From contig RHGE01000015.1 of NCBI GenBank assembly GCA_004296775.1, forward strand, positions 28,318 through 92,317: a stretch of DNA of 64,000 bases, read 5' to 3'. The stretch comes from Marinilabiliaceae bacterium JC017 (GTDB lineage: Bacteria; Bacteroidota; Bacteroidia; Bacteroidales; Marinilabiliaceae). Position numbers and translations under genes: made by a program. How positions within the stretch are numbered: position 1 is the first letter of the stretch; every line of letters starts with the position of its first letter. The notes beneath the pieces are model-generated. The model worked only from the letters and a program-made list of their open reading frames with translations, ran no database searches and was not told the origin of the DNA. This document shows, one piece after another, positions 28,224 to 36,050 of the stretch.

Positions 28224-28340
28224 ATGATAGTCACCATCGAGTTGCTTGGTAGTATTATGTCGTATCTGAAAAATCAGGCAATGGTATCAGTCACTCTAGG
28301 GAGCTTACTTGATGATGATTTTGGTGTTGGGTGCAAATAG
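28224..28340 (+). CDS. micro-ORF 1, 38 residues, paralogue of the one at 35402
   Basis: The ATG lies 19 nt after a good -7 motif. The peptide begins MIVTIELLGSIMS and ends SLLDDDFGVGCK. A 41-residue relative at 35402 begins MIVTVKILGVIMS and ends SLIDDDFGDC. The two ends are conserved while the middle differs in sequence and length, which is more than expected of a passive DNA repeat. It could be a secreted or modified peptide, a leader peptide or a toxin; no maturation or export gene is adjacent. The next gene (28542) starts 200 bp downstream. Real translation is unproven. Confidence 0.4.
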   Translation: MIVTIELLGSIMSYLKNQAMVSVTLGSLLDDDFGVGCK

Positions 28341-28541
28341 AAATATATTATATCCCAAAAGTGACAAAGATATTAACGAACGGGCATGTGAGGGATGTTA
28401 AACGTGCGCATTTTATCTATATAGTTGGGCTCAATTGAAATAAGAATTGCATATATTAAGATAATTGACAATTTTATTATAATGTTTTAAAATAAGAAAT
28501 AATGTAATATTTTAAACGGCAAGCAAACTAAATATAAAATC

Positions 28542-30011
28542 ATGAAGAATGAACAATTGCTATTTACCGAAAAAGGGACCAGTATCTTTGATGAGTATTA
28601 TCATTATATTGAACTAAAAAAGTTATATTCCTCATTTGATAATAAACTGTTATTATATCTAGAGAATTCTATAAATCTACTTGAGAGAAATCTTCATGAT
28701 GTTAATGAGAAAAATGCTAGGTTGATAATTAATAAAATAACAATCCAATATTTGCATTCATGGTTTCCCATTTTTAAGGAATTAATATTACAAGAAGTAT
28801 TTGTTAAATCATTTTCATACAATACAGTTATATTTTCAAACTTTGTTTTTAACAATGAAGCATTATCAGATTTGGAGATAAAGCAGCTTCTTGTGTTCTT
28901 TATTCCCTATAGAGGAGATATTTATAATTACGAACTTGAGGTAGTAAAGAAACAAGGTAATGAATTAAAGAAGGTAGTTTCAGGCTATTGTCATGAAGAA
29001 AGACATCAAAATTCTATTTTAGAGACTTTAAGATCATTATTGCTTACAAAGCAGACAAAAATTAAAACAATGATCGCAAATATGTTGAATGTATTATATA
29101 CAGAAAACACTAAAGCGTATACTGATATTGAAGAATATTGTAAAAAAGAGGGCCTAGATTTAAAATCATATCTAGATAATGAATCCGATTATTACCCGAT
29201 ATACAATCGGGGTAGTTTAATGTATCATGAATACTTTCCGTATGAAGATGAGGAATTAGAATCGCTTAAAATCATCAAGGCTAATAGGATTATTGACTTT
29301 TACAAACACCAAATATGGACGGATATAAAGTTAGATAATATAATTCAAAAGTTTGATTTAGAACTATATCGCAACAATATTAATAAACATAAATACAATA
29401 AAAACTTTCAACAACTATTATCGACTAAATTTTCAGAGTCAAGCTTTTGGGATATTTACGTTAAGGTAAACAATACAACAGGATCTAGTTTTAGTTATTT
29501 ATTATGGACACTAACAGAAAGTTTTGAAAAGATAGATGGAATATCGTTAGAAATTATTGAATTGGGTCGAGGAAGTTTGTGGGCAAAAATAAAAACGGTA
29601 TTTGAAAATGAAGTATCTAAAGAAGAATGTAAGAATATATTAAATAAATCCAAAAAGGCATTAGAATCTAAATATTTAGATAAAGAAATATTGGAAGTCA
29701 AAAAAACGGAAAAGGAAATTGAAGGAATGCCTGATGCAAAACATTTAAAGGAGAATAGAAGATTAGAACTAGAAAATAGAAGATTGCAAAATGAGAAATT
29801 AAATATTGAAAATAAATTAAAGAAACTGGAGTTTATTAAAGGAATTTCTGAATTGGTAAAACAGGGTATGCTTAAAGTCGATAGCGATTTTCAGATAATG
29901 ATAAATGATTTGCTATATACAGGTATTGAAAATGGGAAAATAATTCAAGGTGAAGATTTAGATGTAATTCAAACTTCAGAAATTTATATCGAAGATGATA
30001 AAAAAGAATAA
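28542..30011 (+). CDS. hypothetical protein with C-terminal coiled coil
   Basis: The 489-residue protein is very AT-rich compared with core genes here and I cannot assign it to a named family. Residues 1-330 are mostly helical, with no P-loop, nuclease or membrane features. Next comes a compact motif ISLEIIELGRGSLWAKIKTVF (about 336-356), which recalls C-terminal regions of uncharacterised Bacteroidota proteins that continue into a coiled coil. The coiled coil follows (about 395-435, rich in Glu, Lys, Leu and Asn, with ENRRLELENRRLQNE). A short acidic end closes the protein. There is no signal peptide, so it is cytoplasmic. It is upstream of attC-like DNA and two other orphan genes. An accessory or defence role is a guess from context. 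Confidence 0.6.
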   Translation: MKNEQLLFTEKGTSIFDEYYHYIELKKLYSSFDNKLLLYLENSINLLERNLHDVNEKNARLIINKITIQYLHSWFPIFKELILQEVFVKSFSYNTVIFSNFVFNNEALSDLEIKQLLVFFIPYRGDIYNYELEVVKKQGNELKKVVSGYCHEERHQNSILETLRSLLLTKQTKIKTMIANMLNVLYTENTKAYTDIEEYCKKEGLDLKSYLDNESDYYPIYNRGSLMYHEYFPYEDEELESLKIIKANRIIDFYKHQIWTDIKLDNIIQKFDLELYRNNINKHKYNKNFQQLLSTKFSESSFWDIYVKVNNTTGSSFSYLLWTLTESFEKIDGISLEIIELGRGSLWAKIKTVFENEVSKEECKNILNKSKKALESKYLDKEILEVKKTEKEIEGMPDAKHLKENRRLELENRRLQNEKLNIENKLKKLEFIKGISELVKQGMLKVDSDFQIMINDLLYTGIENGKIIQGEDLDVIQTSEIYIEDDKKE

Positions 30012-30023
30012 ATTAAACATGAG

Positions 30024-30157
30024 CATAACAATCTGCATAAAGCATGCCTTGCCGAGTTGAGTTTTGGAGGTTATCGCTTCCGCGCGGGCGAAAGCAAAAT
30101 ATAAAAAGTAAGTAAACACGCACAATCGGCACGCTTCATGCAGGAAGCCGTTAGCGG
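30024..30157 (+). repeat. attC-like imperfect palindrome
   Basis: The arms 30033-30059 and 30123-30143 (CTGCATAAAGCATGCC ... and ... GGCACGCTTCATGCAG) pair over about 20 bp with a few unpaired bases. An inner hairpin (TCGC ... GCGA, 30074-30091) forms the loop. The outer boxes are CATAAC (30024) and GTTAGCG (30150). Size and shape resemble integron attC sites, but the boxes do not fit the canonical GTTRRRY. It lies between the stop of the 28542 gene and the start of the 30188 gene. Confidence 0.5.
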
Positions 30158-30187
30158 TTATTAAAAAAATGCTTCAAACTAATATAC

Positions 30188-30718
30188 ATGAGCAAGATAG
30201 AATTAACACACGTAGAACAGGAACAATATGATTTAGCTTTTAAATTCAATCCAAAAAAGGATTATGAAGAAAATCAAAATTCATTAGATGCTTTACAAGC
30301 TTTGACTGAAAGCATAATTGCCCGTGAAGCAATTCCAAAAAACAGATTGAAATACTTCATTGATAGAGAATATCAACACGGTAGGACTAAAATGACAAGA
30401 AAAGAAGTGTTTGAATCAAATGGAACAAAAGGAAAGAAGATGTTTCGCCATCCTCATTTTATAAAGTATGTAGACTACTTTATCAATGGAGCTAAAATTT
30501 CCCTAAATGTTTATGAGGTTGCAAAATCAATTGCTGATTCTCAAAGTTTTCAAGATGAAGCAATTCAAAAAATATATGATTATCTGAAAAGTAGTGGACT
30601 AATTCCTAAGGAAAAGAACTCTAAAAATAAATTTGCTGATGAGATTTTCAAACTCGCAGTCGACTTAGGCTTTGATTCAGATTATTGTAAATTTATACGA
30701 ACAAAAATTATGAGATAA
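30188..30718 (+). CDS. hypothetical protein, first of a two-gene cassette
   Basis: The 176-residue soluble protein is rich in Lys, Glu, Asp and aromatic residues and is probably helical; it has no signal peptide, membrane segment or motif that I recognise. ATG 30188 follows the GTTAGCGG end of the attC-like palindrome by about 30 bp. The stop TAA is directly followed by the ATG of the next gene, so the two are translationally coupled. The AT content is clearly higher than in pepD downstream. Tight pairing of two small unknown proteins would fit a toxin-antitoxin or other interacting pair, but nothing in the sequence proves it. Confidence 0.6.
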   Translation: MSKIELTHVEQEQYDLAFKFNPKKDYEENQNSLDALQALTESIIAREAIPKNRLKYFIDREYQHGRTKMTRKEVFESNGTKGKKMFRHPHFIKYVDYFINGAKISLNVYEVAKSIADSQSFQDEAIQKIYDYLKSSGLIPKEKNSKNKFADEIFKLAVDLGFDSDYCKFIRTKIMR

Positions 30719-31111
30719 ATGGATGAATATAAATATCGTGAGCAACATAGAATAAATGAATATAACTTAAAGCAGTCACGTTTCTTCATAAAAGAACGGT
30801 ATCCTAATATTGAAAACATTTCCATCAGGCTTGATTTCACTTACCTTGGGATAGATAAAATTAAAAAATCAAGAACTATTATATACACCCCAGAACAAAG
30901 AGATTATTTTAAAATTGAATGCATTAACTCAGAATGTGTCAATACTGATTTAGATTTAAGTAATGAAATTAATTCCATGATATCCAATAAAGAAAATATC
31001 CTTAAGGGTGAAAAAATTTGTAATGGATATCAAGACTACGAAAGGTTCATGGCTAAAAACCATCACTGTTTAGCAACAATGTGTTTTGAAATAGAAATAC
31101 AATATAAATAA
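30719..31111 (+). CDS. hypothetical protein, second of a two-gene cassette
   Basis: The 130-residue protein starts at the base after the upstream stop codon, a layout that gives coupled expression. It has four cysteines in two pairs, IECINSEC in the middle and HHCLATMC near the end, which could bind a metal ion such as zinc; this is inference. No family is recognised. Downstream lies CGACCGCTAAGCCAGC, resembling the reverse complement of the attC-like end upstream of the pair, as expected if both genes travel in one cassette. Confidence 0.6.
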   Translation: MDEYKYREQHRINEYNLKQSRFFIKERYPNIENISIRLDFTYLGIDKIKKSRTIIYTPEQRDYFKIECINSECVNTDLDLSNEINSMISNKENILKGEKICNGYQDYERFMAKNHHCLATMCFEIEIQYK

Positions 31112-31245
31112 CGACCGCTAAGCCAGCATAAAATAGCCCTGGCTTTGACACAATTTGGAAGTTCAGTTCCCGCGCGAACATTAGCACAAACAAGAAAGCG
31201 AATATACCACACGCAACCCGGTCCACTTCATATGGGCGGACCGGT
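31107..31245 (+). repeat. palindromic element downstream of the cassette, copy 1
   Basis: AGCCAG ... CTGGCT (31121-31145) forms a hairpin right after the stop codon. Bases 31137-31242 match 44499-44607: CTGGCTTTG, TTGGAAGTTCAGTTCCCG (a hairpin), AAGAAAGCGAATATACC and CACGCAA. CCGGTCC ... GGACCGG (about 31219-31243) is a further stem. The element lies downstream of the last accessory gene in both places. Confidence 0.6.
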
Positions 31246-31971
31246 GCAACTACCCAATTCAATAAATACCAATTTCAATAATCCATTTTGCCTTAAATTC
31301 ATCCGGTCGGTTGTTATGCCATACCTGTTTCAATATGACCCGGATGGCGATAGCCGATTAAAGAACCATTGAAAACGTAATGAATGAAGCGGGTTTTTTA
31401 ATGGCTAATCTGTATAATTTATGCTAATTCGGAAGAATATCTCTTTTTTTTGTGAAAAAATACAATAAGATGTTAAAAATCATGTTTAACACCCCTCGTT
31501 GCATTCCACACTTTTGTTACTTTTAAAACCCCAATTATGCATGTGTATCATTTTCAGAATTAAATGGAAAGTAGATCTCATGATAGGGATACTGAAACGT
31601 TGGTAGCAATGCCCAAAGAGGAAACGACCATGCAAAATCAATTGTTTAATTTACGCCAAGGGGAATGATTGAATTTATTTGGGAGTTCCATCTGCAATAG
31701 TTCGTTAAGCTTTTGTAAGTAATAGAAAAACAATTTCTGTTTATCCAATAGACAAAATCGTTAATGGACTAAAATGGGAGTAATGTAAGTCAGTCTAATG
31801 TCTATTATCTAACAATCTATTGATCTGGCCATATGAAACATCCATGATTAATTGGGCTAAACACACAGGAGGATGTTCCAATAGAACTGGATACTTCCAC
31901 CGGTGTCTTGAAAAGCATTTAAAAAGAGTAATTTCTTAATTAGTAATAATCCCCTGAAAAATACGATTAAC
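31246..31971. other. spacer with promoter-block and MITE-like copies
   Basis: Bases 31459-31525 repeat the block ACAATAAGATGTTAAAAATC to TTTGTTACTTTTA found at 28140 and, in part, at 35330, but no micro-ORF follows here. A full MITE-like copy is at 31695-31822. The rest is AT-rich with no gene. Confidence 0.6.
31695..31822 (+). mobile_element. MITE-like element, second full copy
   Basis: The left end is CAATAGTTCGTTAAGC and the right end AACAATCTATTG. The inner sequence, with TTTATCCAATAGACAAAAT, TTAATGGACTAAAA and GGGAGTAATGTAAGTCAGTC, aligns with 8550-8675 and 45143-45269. Confidence 0.7.
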
Positions 31972-33432
31972 ATGAGTAATGAAATTTCGAAACTTGAGCC
32001 AAAGTTACTTTGGGAGAGCTTTTATCAGTTAACTCAAACTCCAAGACCTTCTAAAAAGGAGCAACAAGCTGTAGAGTATGCTGAAAATTTTGGAAAATCA
32101 CTCGGCTTGGAGACGATCAAGGATGAGGCAGGTAACATCATCATTCGTAAACCTGCTACACCAGGTATGGAAGATCGTAAAGGAGTGATTTTCCAGGGAC
32201 ATATTGATATGGTTCCGCAAAAGAACAGTGATAAAGTTCACAACTTTGAAACAGATCCCATCGAAACCATGATCGAAGATGGTTGGGTAACTGCTGATGG
32301 AACTACTTTAGGTGCCGATAATGGTATTGGTGTCGCAGCTGCCATGGCAGTACTCAAAGCTACTGACCTTGAACATGGCCCGGTTGAGGCTTTAATCACC
32401 ATAGATGAAGAAGCCGGGATGACAGGTGCCAATGCTCTTAAGCCAGGATTACTACAGGGTGACATTCTTTTAAACCTGGATTCAGAAGATGAGGGTGAAT
32501 TGTATGTTGGATGTGCCGGAGGATCCAATGCCAATATTAAATTCACCTACGAAGAAGAATCTGTCCCTGCCGGATCAGTTGCATTCAAGTTAAGCCTGAC
32601 TGGATTGAAAGGCGGACACTCAGGAATGGACATCGTATTGGGAAGAGGAAACTCTAACAAGCTGATGTTCCGTTTTCTGAAGGCAGCCGTGGCCAGTGTT
32701 GGTGCCCGTTTAGCTTCAATTGATGGCGGAAGCCTGAGAAATGCTATTCCAAGAGAAGCATTTGCTGTGGTAGTTGTCCCTCAGGAGAACGAAAACGAAT
32801 TCCTTGAGTTGTTAGCTCAAATGGAGCAGATCTTTAAAGGTGAACTCTCTATGTCAGAGCCAACCCTTAAGTTCGTAGCAGATAAAACAGATATGCCTGC
32901 TTTCGTGATCAACCAAGTGGTACAGGATGATTTGATTAACGGAATTCAGGCTTGTCCTAATGGTGTAATCCGTATGAGTGATGCCATGGAAGGATTGGTT
33001 GAAACTTCTTCTAACCTGGCGATTGTGAAGTCAGAGAACAAAGAGATAAGAATTAAATGTTTGCTTCGTAGTTCTGTTGATACGGCCAAAGATGATGTTG
33101 AATCCTCCATTGAGAGTACTTTCCGTTTAGCTGGTGCTGAAGTTTATTTTGATGGACAATACCCGGGATGGAAGCCAAATACAGATTCTGAAATCCTGAA
33201 AGTGATGAAAGAGGTGTATGATAACAAGTGGGGTAAAGTGCCTGAAATAAAAGGTATTCATGCCGGTTTAGAGTGTGGTATCCTGGGAAGTGCTTACCCT
33301 CATTGGGATATGATCTCTTTTGGGCCAACGATTCGTTTCCCTCACTCACCAGATGAAAAAGTAAACATTGAAACCGTTAGAAAATTCTGGGATTACCTGG
33401 TGGAAACATTGAAACACATTCCAACGAAATAA
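31972..33432 (+). CDS. pepD: aminoacyl-histidine dipeptidase (M20C)
   Basis: The 486-residue enzyme is a peptidase of family M20, the PepD type that cuts dipeptides with an N-terminal unblocked residue, such as Xaa-His. The two-metal site is visible in VIFQGHIDMVPQ (H and D), TTLGADNGIGVA (bridging D) and ITIDEEAGMTGA (catalytic and metal Glu pair). The lid domain interrupts the catalytic domain at about 190-390, as usual. There is no signal peptide, so it works in the cytoplasm. An MFS transporter starts 30 bp downstream on the same strand, which makes an import-and-cleave unit for peptides likely. Confidence 0.95.
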   Translation: MSNEISKLEPKLLWESFYQLTQTPRPSKKEQQAVEYAENFGKSLGLETIKDEAGNIIIRKPATPGMEDRKGVIFQGHIDMVPQKNSDKVHNFETDPIETMIEDGWVTADGTTLGADNGIGVAAAMAVLKATDLEHGPVEALITIDEEAGMTGANALKPGLLQGDILLNLDSEDEGELYVGCAGGSNANIKFTYEEESVPAGSVAFKLSLTGLKGGHSGMDIVLGRGNSNKLMFRFLKAAVASVGARLASIDGGSLRNAIPREAFAVVVVPQENENEFLELLAQMEQIFKGELSMSEPTLKFVADKTDMPAFVINQVVQDDLINGIQACPNGVIRMSDAMEGLVETSSNLAIVKSENKEIRIKCLLRSSVDTAKDDVESSIESTFRLAGAEVYFDGQYPGWKPNTDSEILKVMKEVYDNKWGKVPEIKGIHAGLECGILGSAYPHWDMISFGPTIRFPHSPDEKVNIETVRKFWDYLVETLKHIPTK

Positions 33433-33462
33433 TCAAAACTTTAATAATTTTAAAACAAAAAA

Positions 33463-34836
33463 ATGAGTCAGAACTTACAAAAGACGCTCAGGGATTCGAA
33501 AGCTGCCAGGTGGAGCGCCTTAGCGATTATTTCGATTACGATGTTTGCCGGTTATTTCTTAACCGATGTTATGTCTCCGCTTAAACCGTTATTAGAGGCT
33601 CAGTTGCATTGGACGAGTACGGATTATGGGATTTTCACCAGTGCTTATGGTTGGCTGAATGTCTTTTTCCTTATGTTGATTTTTGGAGGTATTATTCTTG
33701 ATAAAATGGGTGTCCGTTTTACTGGTTTAATGTCTGCTACCATAATGGTAATTGGCGCATCCATAAAATACTATGCTGTGGCTGTGGATTTTCCCGAAGA
33801 TGCTCTGATTTTTGGGATGAAAAGTCAGGTGGTATTTGCATCAATTGGATTTGCCATATTTGGGGTAGGTGTTGAAGTAGCGGGAATTACTGTCTCAAAA
33901 ATTATTGTAAAATGGTTTAAAGGTTACGAGATGGCCCTGGCAATGGGTATGCAGATGGCCGTTGCCCGTTTGGGTACATTGCTGGCTATGGCTGCTCCGG
34001 TTCCTTTGGCAACCTATTTTGGGGTGGTTTCGGCACCACTTGCTTTTTGTTTGGTACTCCTTGTAATAGGCTTATTAACTTTCTTCATCTATGTGGCAAT
34101 GGATAAGAAATTAGATGCTTCCATTTCTGCTAATGGAGAAGCTGCGCATGAGGATCCTTTTAGTTTTTCGGATATTGGATTTATAGTTAAAAACAAGGGG
34201 TTTTGGTTAATTGCCTTGCTTTGTGTATTGTTTTATTCATCAGTATTTCCATTCTTAAAGTATGCGGCAGATTTAATGGTTAATAAGTATGGACTTAAGC
34301 AAGAAGTTGCAGGTTTAATTCCAAGTTTACTGCCACTGGGAACGCTCTTTTTAACACCTGTTTTCGGGAGTATCTATGATAAAAAAGGGAAAGGGGCAAC
34401 CATTATGATTATTGGAGCTGCAATACTTATTTTTGTGCATTCGTTTTTCTCTTTACCTATTCTAAATCATTGGTTGATGGCCGTTCTTTTGGTAATACTG
34501 CTAGGTGTAGGGTTATCATTAGTTCCTTCTGCTATGTGGCCTTCTGTACCTAAGATTATCCCGGAAAAACAGCTTGGTACTGCTTATTCTTTGATTTTCT
34601 GGATTCAGAATTGGGGATTAATGGGAGTGCCGTTATTGATTGGAACCGTTTTAGATAAATATTGTATCAATGGGCAAGTAACGATTGACGGAAATGTTAA
34701 ACCTACTTACGATTATACAATTCCAATGCTGATTTTTACCACTTTCGGATTTCTAGCAGTGGTAATAGGTTTAATGCTAAAAGCTGAGGATAAGAAGAAG
34801 AATTATGGTCTTGAACTACCAAATATTAAAAAGTAA
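33463..34836 (+). CDS. MFS transporter, possible dipeptide carrier
   Basis: The 457-residue inner-membrane protein has 12 predicted helices in two six-helix halves. The MFS signature between TM2 and TM3 is in modified form (GGIILDKMGVRFTGL, with D and R kept), and PVFGSIYDKKGKGA is the matching loop between TM8 and TM9. The protein is similar in feel to the MFSD1-type group, whose eukaryotic members carry dipeptides; the pepD gene 30 bp upstream supports peptides as substrate. This is inference, since sequence alone does not fix an MFS substrate. A terminator follows. Confidence 0.82.
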   Translation: MSQNLQKTLRDSKAARWSALAIISITMFAGYFLTDVMSPLKPLLEAQLHWTSTDYGIFTSAYGWLNVFFLMLIFGGIILDKMGVRFTGLMSATIMVIGASIKYYAVAVDFPEDALIFGMKSQVVFASIGFAIFGVGVEVAGITVSKIIVKWFKGYEMALAMGMQMAVARLGTLLAMAAPVPLATYFGVVSAPLAFCLVLLVIGLLTFFIYVAMDKKLDASISANGEAAHEDPFSFSDIGFIVKNKGFWLIALLCVLFYSSVFPFLKYAADLMVNKYGLKQEVAGLIPSLLPLGTLFLTPVFGSIYDKKGKGATIMIIGAAILIFVHSFFSLPILNHWLMAVLLVILLGVGLSLVPSAMWPSVPKIIPEKQLGTAYSLIFWIQNWGLMGVPLLIGTVLDKYCINGQVTIDGNVKPTYDYTIPMLIFTTFGFLAVVIGLMLKAEDKKKNYGLELPNIKK

Positions 34837-34860
34837 ACCAGTTACTTGACTTAGAAGAAT

Positions 34861-34892
34861 AGAGCCACCTTTTTTAAGGTGGCTCTTTTTTT
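34861..34892 (+). terminator. intrinsic terminator of the pepD-MFS operon
   Basis: The perfect 11-bp stem AGAGCCACCTT / AAGGTGGCTCT has a short T-rich loop and a T tract of seven. It starts 25 bp past the transporter stop. Confidence 0.9.
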
Positions 34893-35374
34893 AGGTTGAA
34901 AACAGATTTTATTCTGAATTGAATAAATACCTGGTTGCTAATCTATATAAGTGATATAGCCAGGTTGTGGTACTCTTCTCAATAAGGCTGAAATGATAAT
35001 ATTTGCATGGGTAGGGGGCATTTGGAGTGGAATGATAGGTGGATTAATAAGTGCCAGGGATCGTGAATGATGAACAGTTGGAGGAAGTATTCCTGTAAAA
35101 TGATAGGAAAACTGGTTAATCCTTATTTTTCTGTTATCCGTGGCATAAGCGATAATCAGACTTTTGAAAACATGCGGTTCGAGGTATCTAATCTCCTATT
35201 TCTCCTTAATGCGCGCTTGTTGGATGTTTCATGGTATTCTATTAGTGGAGCGATGCTTAAGTGTCATAGAGATTGCCAAATTGTATAGATTCCTGCTTTC
35301 ATGTTTGTATACAAAATAAAGGCAGGGTGTTAAAAATCATAACAGCCACAACCCGCCATATTCCCGTAATTTGT

Positions 35375-35382
35375 TACTTTTG
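35375..35382 (+). promoter_or_regulatory. TAnnTTTG promoter motif before micro-ORF 2
   Basis: TACTTTTG is an exact match to TAnnTTTG, 19 nt before the micro-ORF start. The palindrome TTGTATACAA (about 35307) and GTTAAAAATCAT lie upstream, as at 28 kb. Confidence 0.6.
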
Positions 35383-35401
35383 AACGCGTCATATTCAAAT
35401 T

Positions 35402-35527
35402 ATGATAGTCACTGTCAAAATCCTCGGTGTTATTATGTCCTCTTCTACAACGCCGGACAAACCTGTCAATCACAACGCAGGAAGATGCGTTGCAAGCTTA
35501 ATAGATGATGATTTTGGTGATTGCTAA
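35402..35527 (+). CDS. micro-ORF 2, 41 residues, paralogue of the one at 28224
   Basis: The peptide starts MIVTVKILGVIMS, has a variable middle (SSSTTPDKPVNHNAGRCVA) and ends SLIDDDFGDC. The promoter block and both ends are conserved relative to 28224, while the middle is not alignable. Two Cys are present here, one in the relative. The stop lies 34 bp before the likely start of the secreted protein at 35562. It could be a leader peptide for that gene, an independent small peptide or a remnant. Confidence 0.4.
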   Translation: MIVTVKILGVIMSSSTTPDKPVNHNAGRCVASLIDDDFGDC

Positions 35528-35561
35528 AAGGGTATTGAGAGGAATGCGATTAATGGGAGTT

Positions 35562-36050
35562 ATGAGATTGAATAATAGTAAGAGTGTGATACGTATAGTT
35601 AAATATATCTTTCTTGGTTTTTTAATATTTAATGGCATTGAAGTTTTATCCCAGGGAAAAGCCCTTGAGATTTATATGAGAAAGAATCCGTCTAAAAAAT
35701 ATGTGATAAAAATTGATGACAAAGTACTGGTTAAATGTAGGCATTATGTAGATCGTGGTCCAAGGAAGCAGTTGGTTGTTGCAAGATTGGGAGCAATCGA
35801 TGGCAGGAAATTTTATTTTTATCCAATAAGTCGGGATTACAGTGAAACCATCTATACCCCATCAACATTAAGGGAAATAGGCATAAAAACCAAGTTCAAA
35901 AAGATGGAAACTATCTTTTATTATGCGATGAGGTTTTATGATATGATCAGATGCAAGGAGTTTAACTACAACGGATGGTGTGATGATTATTTTTATAAAA
36001 GGGTTAATGTGAAAAGTCTAAAATGGCGAGTTAGAGTTATAGATGAATAA
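35562..36050 (+). CDS. small secreted protein of unknown function
   Basis: The 162-residue protein starts at ATG 35562, since a signal peptide follows (KSVIRIVKYIFLGFLIFNGI, cleavage near VLSQG); the longer frame above overlaps micro-ORF 2. The mature part of about 130 residues is basic and rich in Tyr and Phe, with a strand-like stretch KYVIKIDDKVLVKCR and three cysteines near the end or middle that could pair in the periplasm. The family is unknown. It overlaps the next gene by 8 bp, so the two form an operon and the product may work with the ExbD-like lipoprotein. Confidence 0.6.
   Translation: MRLNNSKSVIRIVKYIFLGFLIFNGIEVLSQGKALEIYMRKNPSKKYVIKIDDKVLVKCRHYVDRGPRKQLVVARLGAIDGRKFYFYPISRDYSETIYTPSTLREIGIKTKFKKMETIFYYAMRFYDMIRCKEFNYNGWCDDYFYKRVNVKSLKWRVRVIDE

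Larger units (their letters stand above)
27468..28541. other. repeat-bearing spacer before an accessory gene
   Basis: It includes ACGCCAAGTCGCTAAGAAT and CACAGAGACGCTGAGTCACA type degenerate sequence (27530-27625), a full copy of repeat C (27672-27880), and a 250-bp block (about 28090-28340) shared with 35265-35527 that carries a promoter and a micro-ORF. The single open frame at 27817-28155 crosses repeat C and is not a gene. Confidence 0.65.
34893..35561. other. spacer with promoter block and micro-ORF 2
   Basis: Bases 34893-35260 show no gene that I trust; the 73-residue frame at 35067-35288 has no family features. Bases 35265-35527 are the 250-bp block shared with 28090-28340. Confidence 0.55.

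Noticed and set aside
35067..35288. 73-residue open frame after the MFS terminator
   Set aside because: No motif, signal or neighbour supports it, and it overlaps the start of the shared 250-bp block.
28224..35527. RiPP precursors with double-glycine leaders
   Set aside because: The micro-ORFs lack a GG leader motif, and no radical-SAM, YcaO, LanM or peptidase-exporter gene is nearby, so I do not name them as RiPPs.
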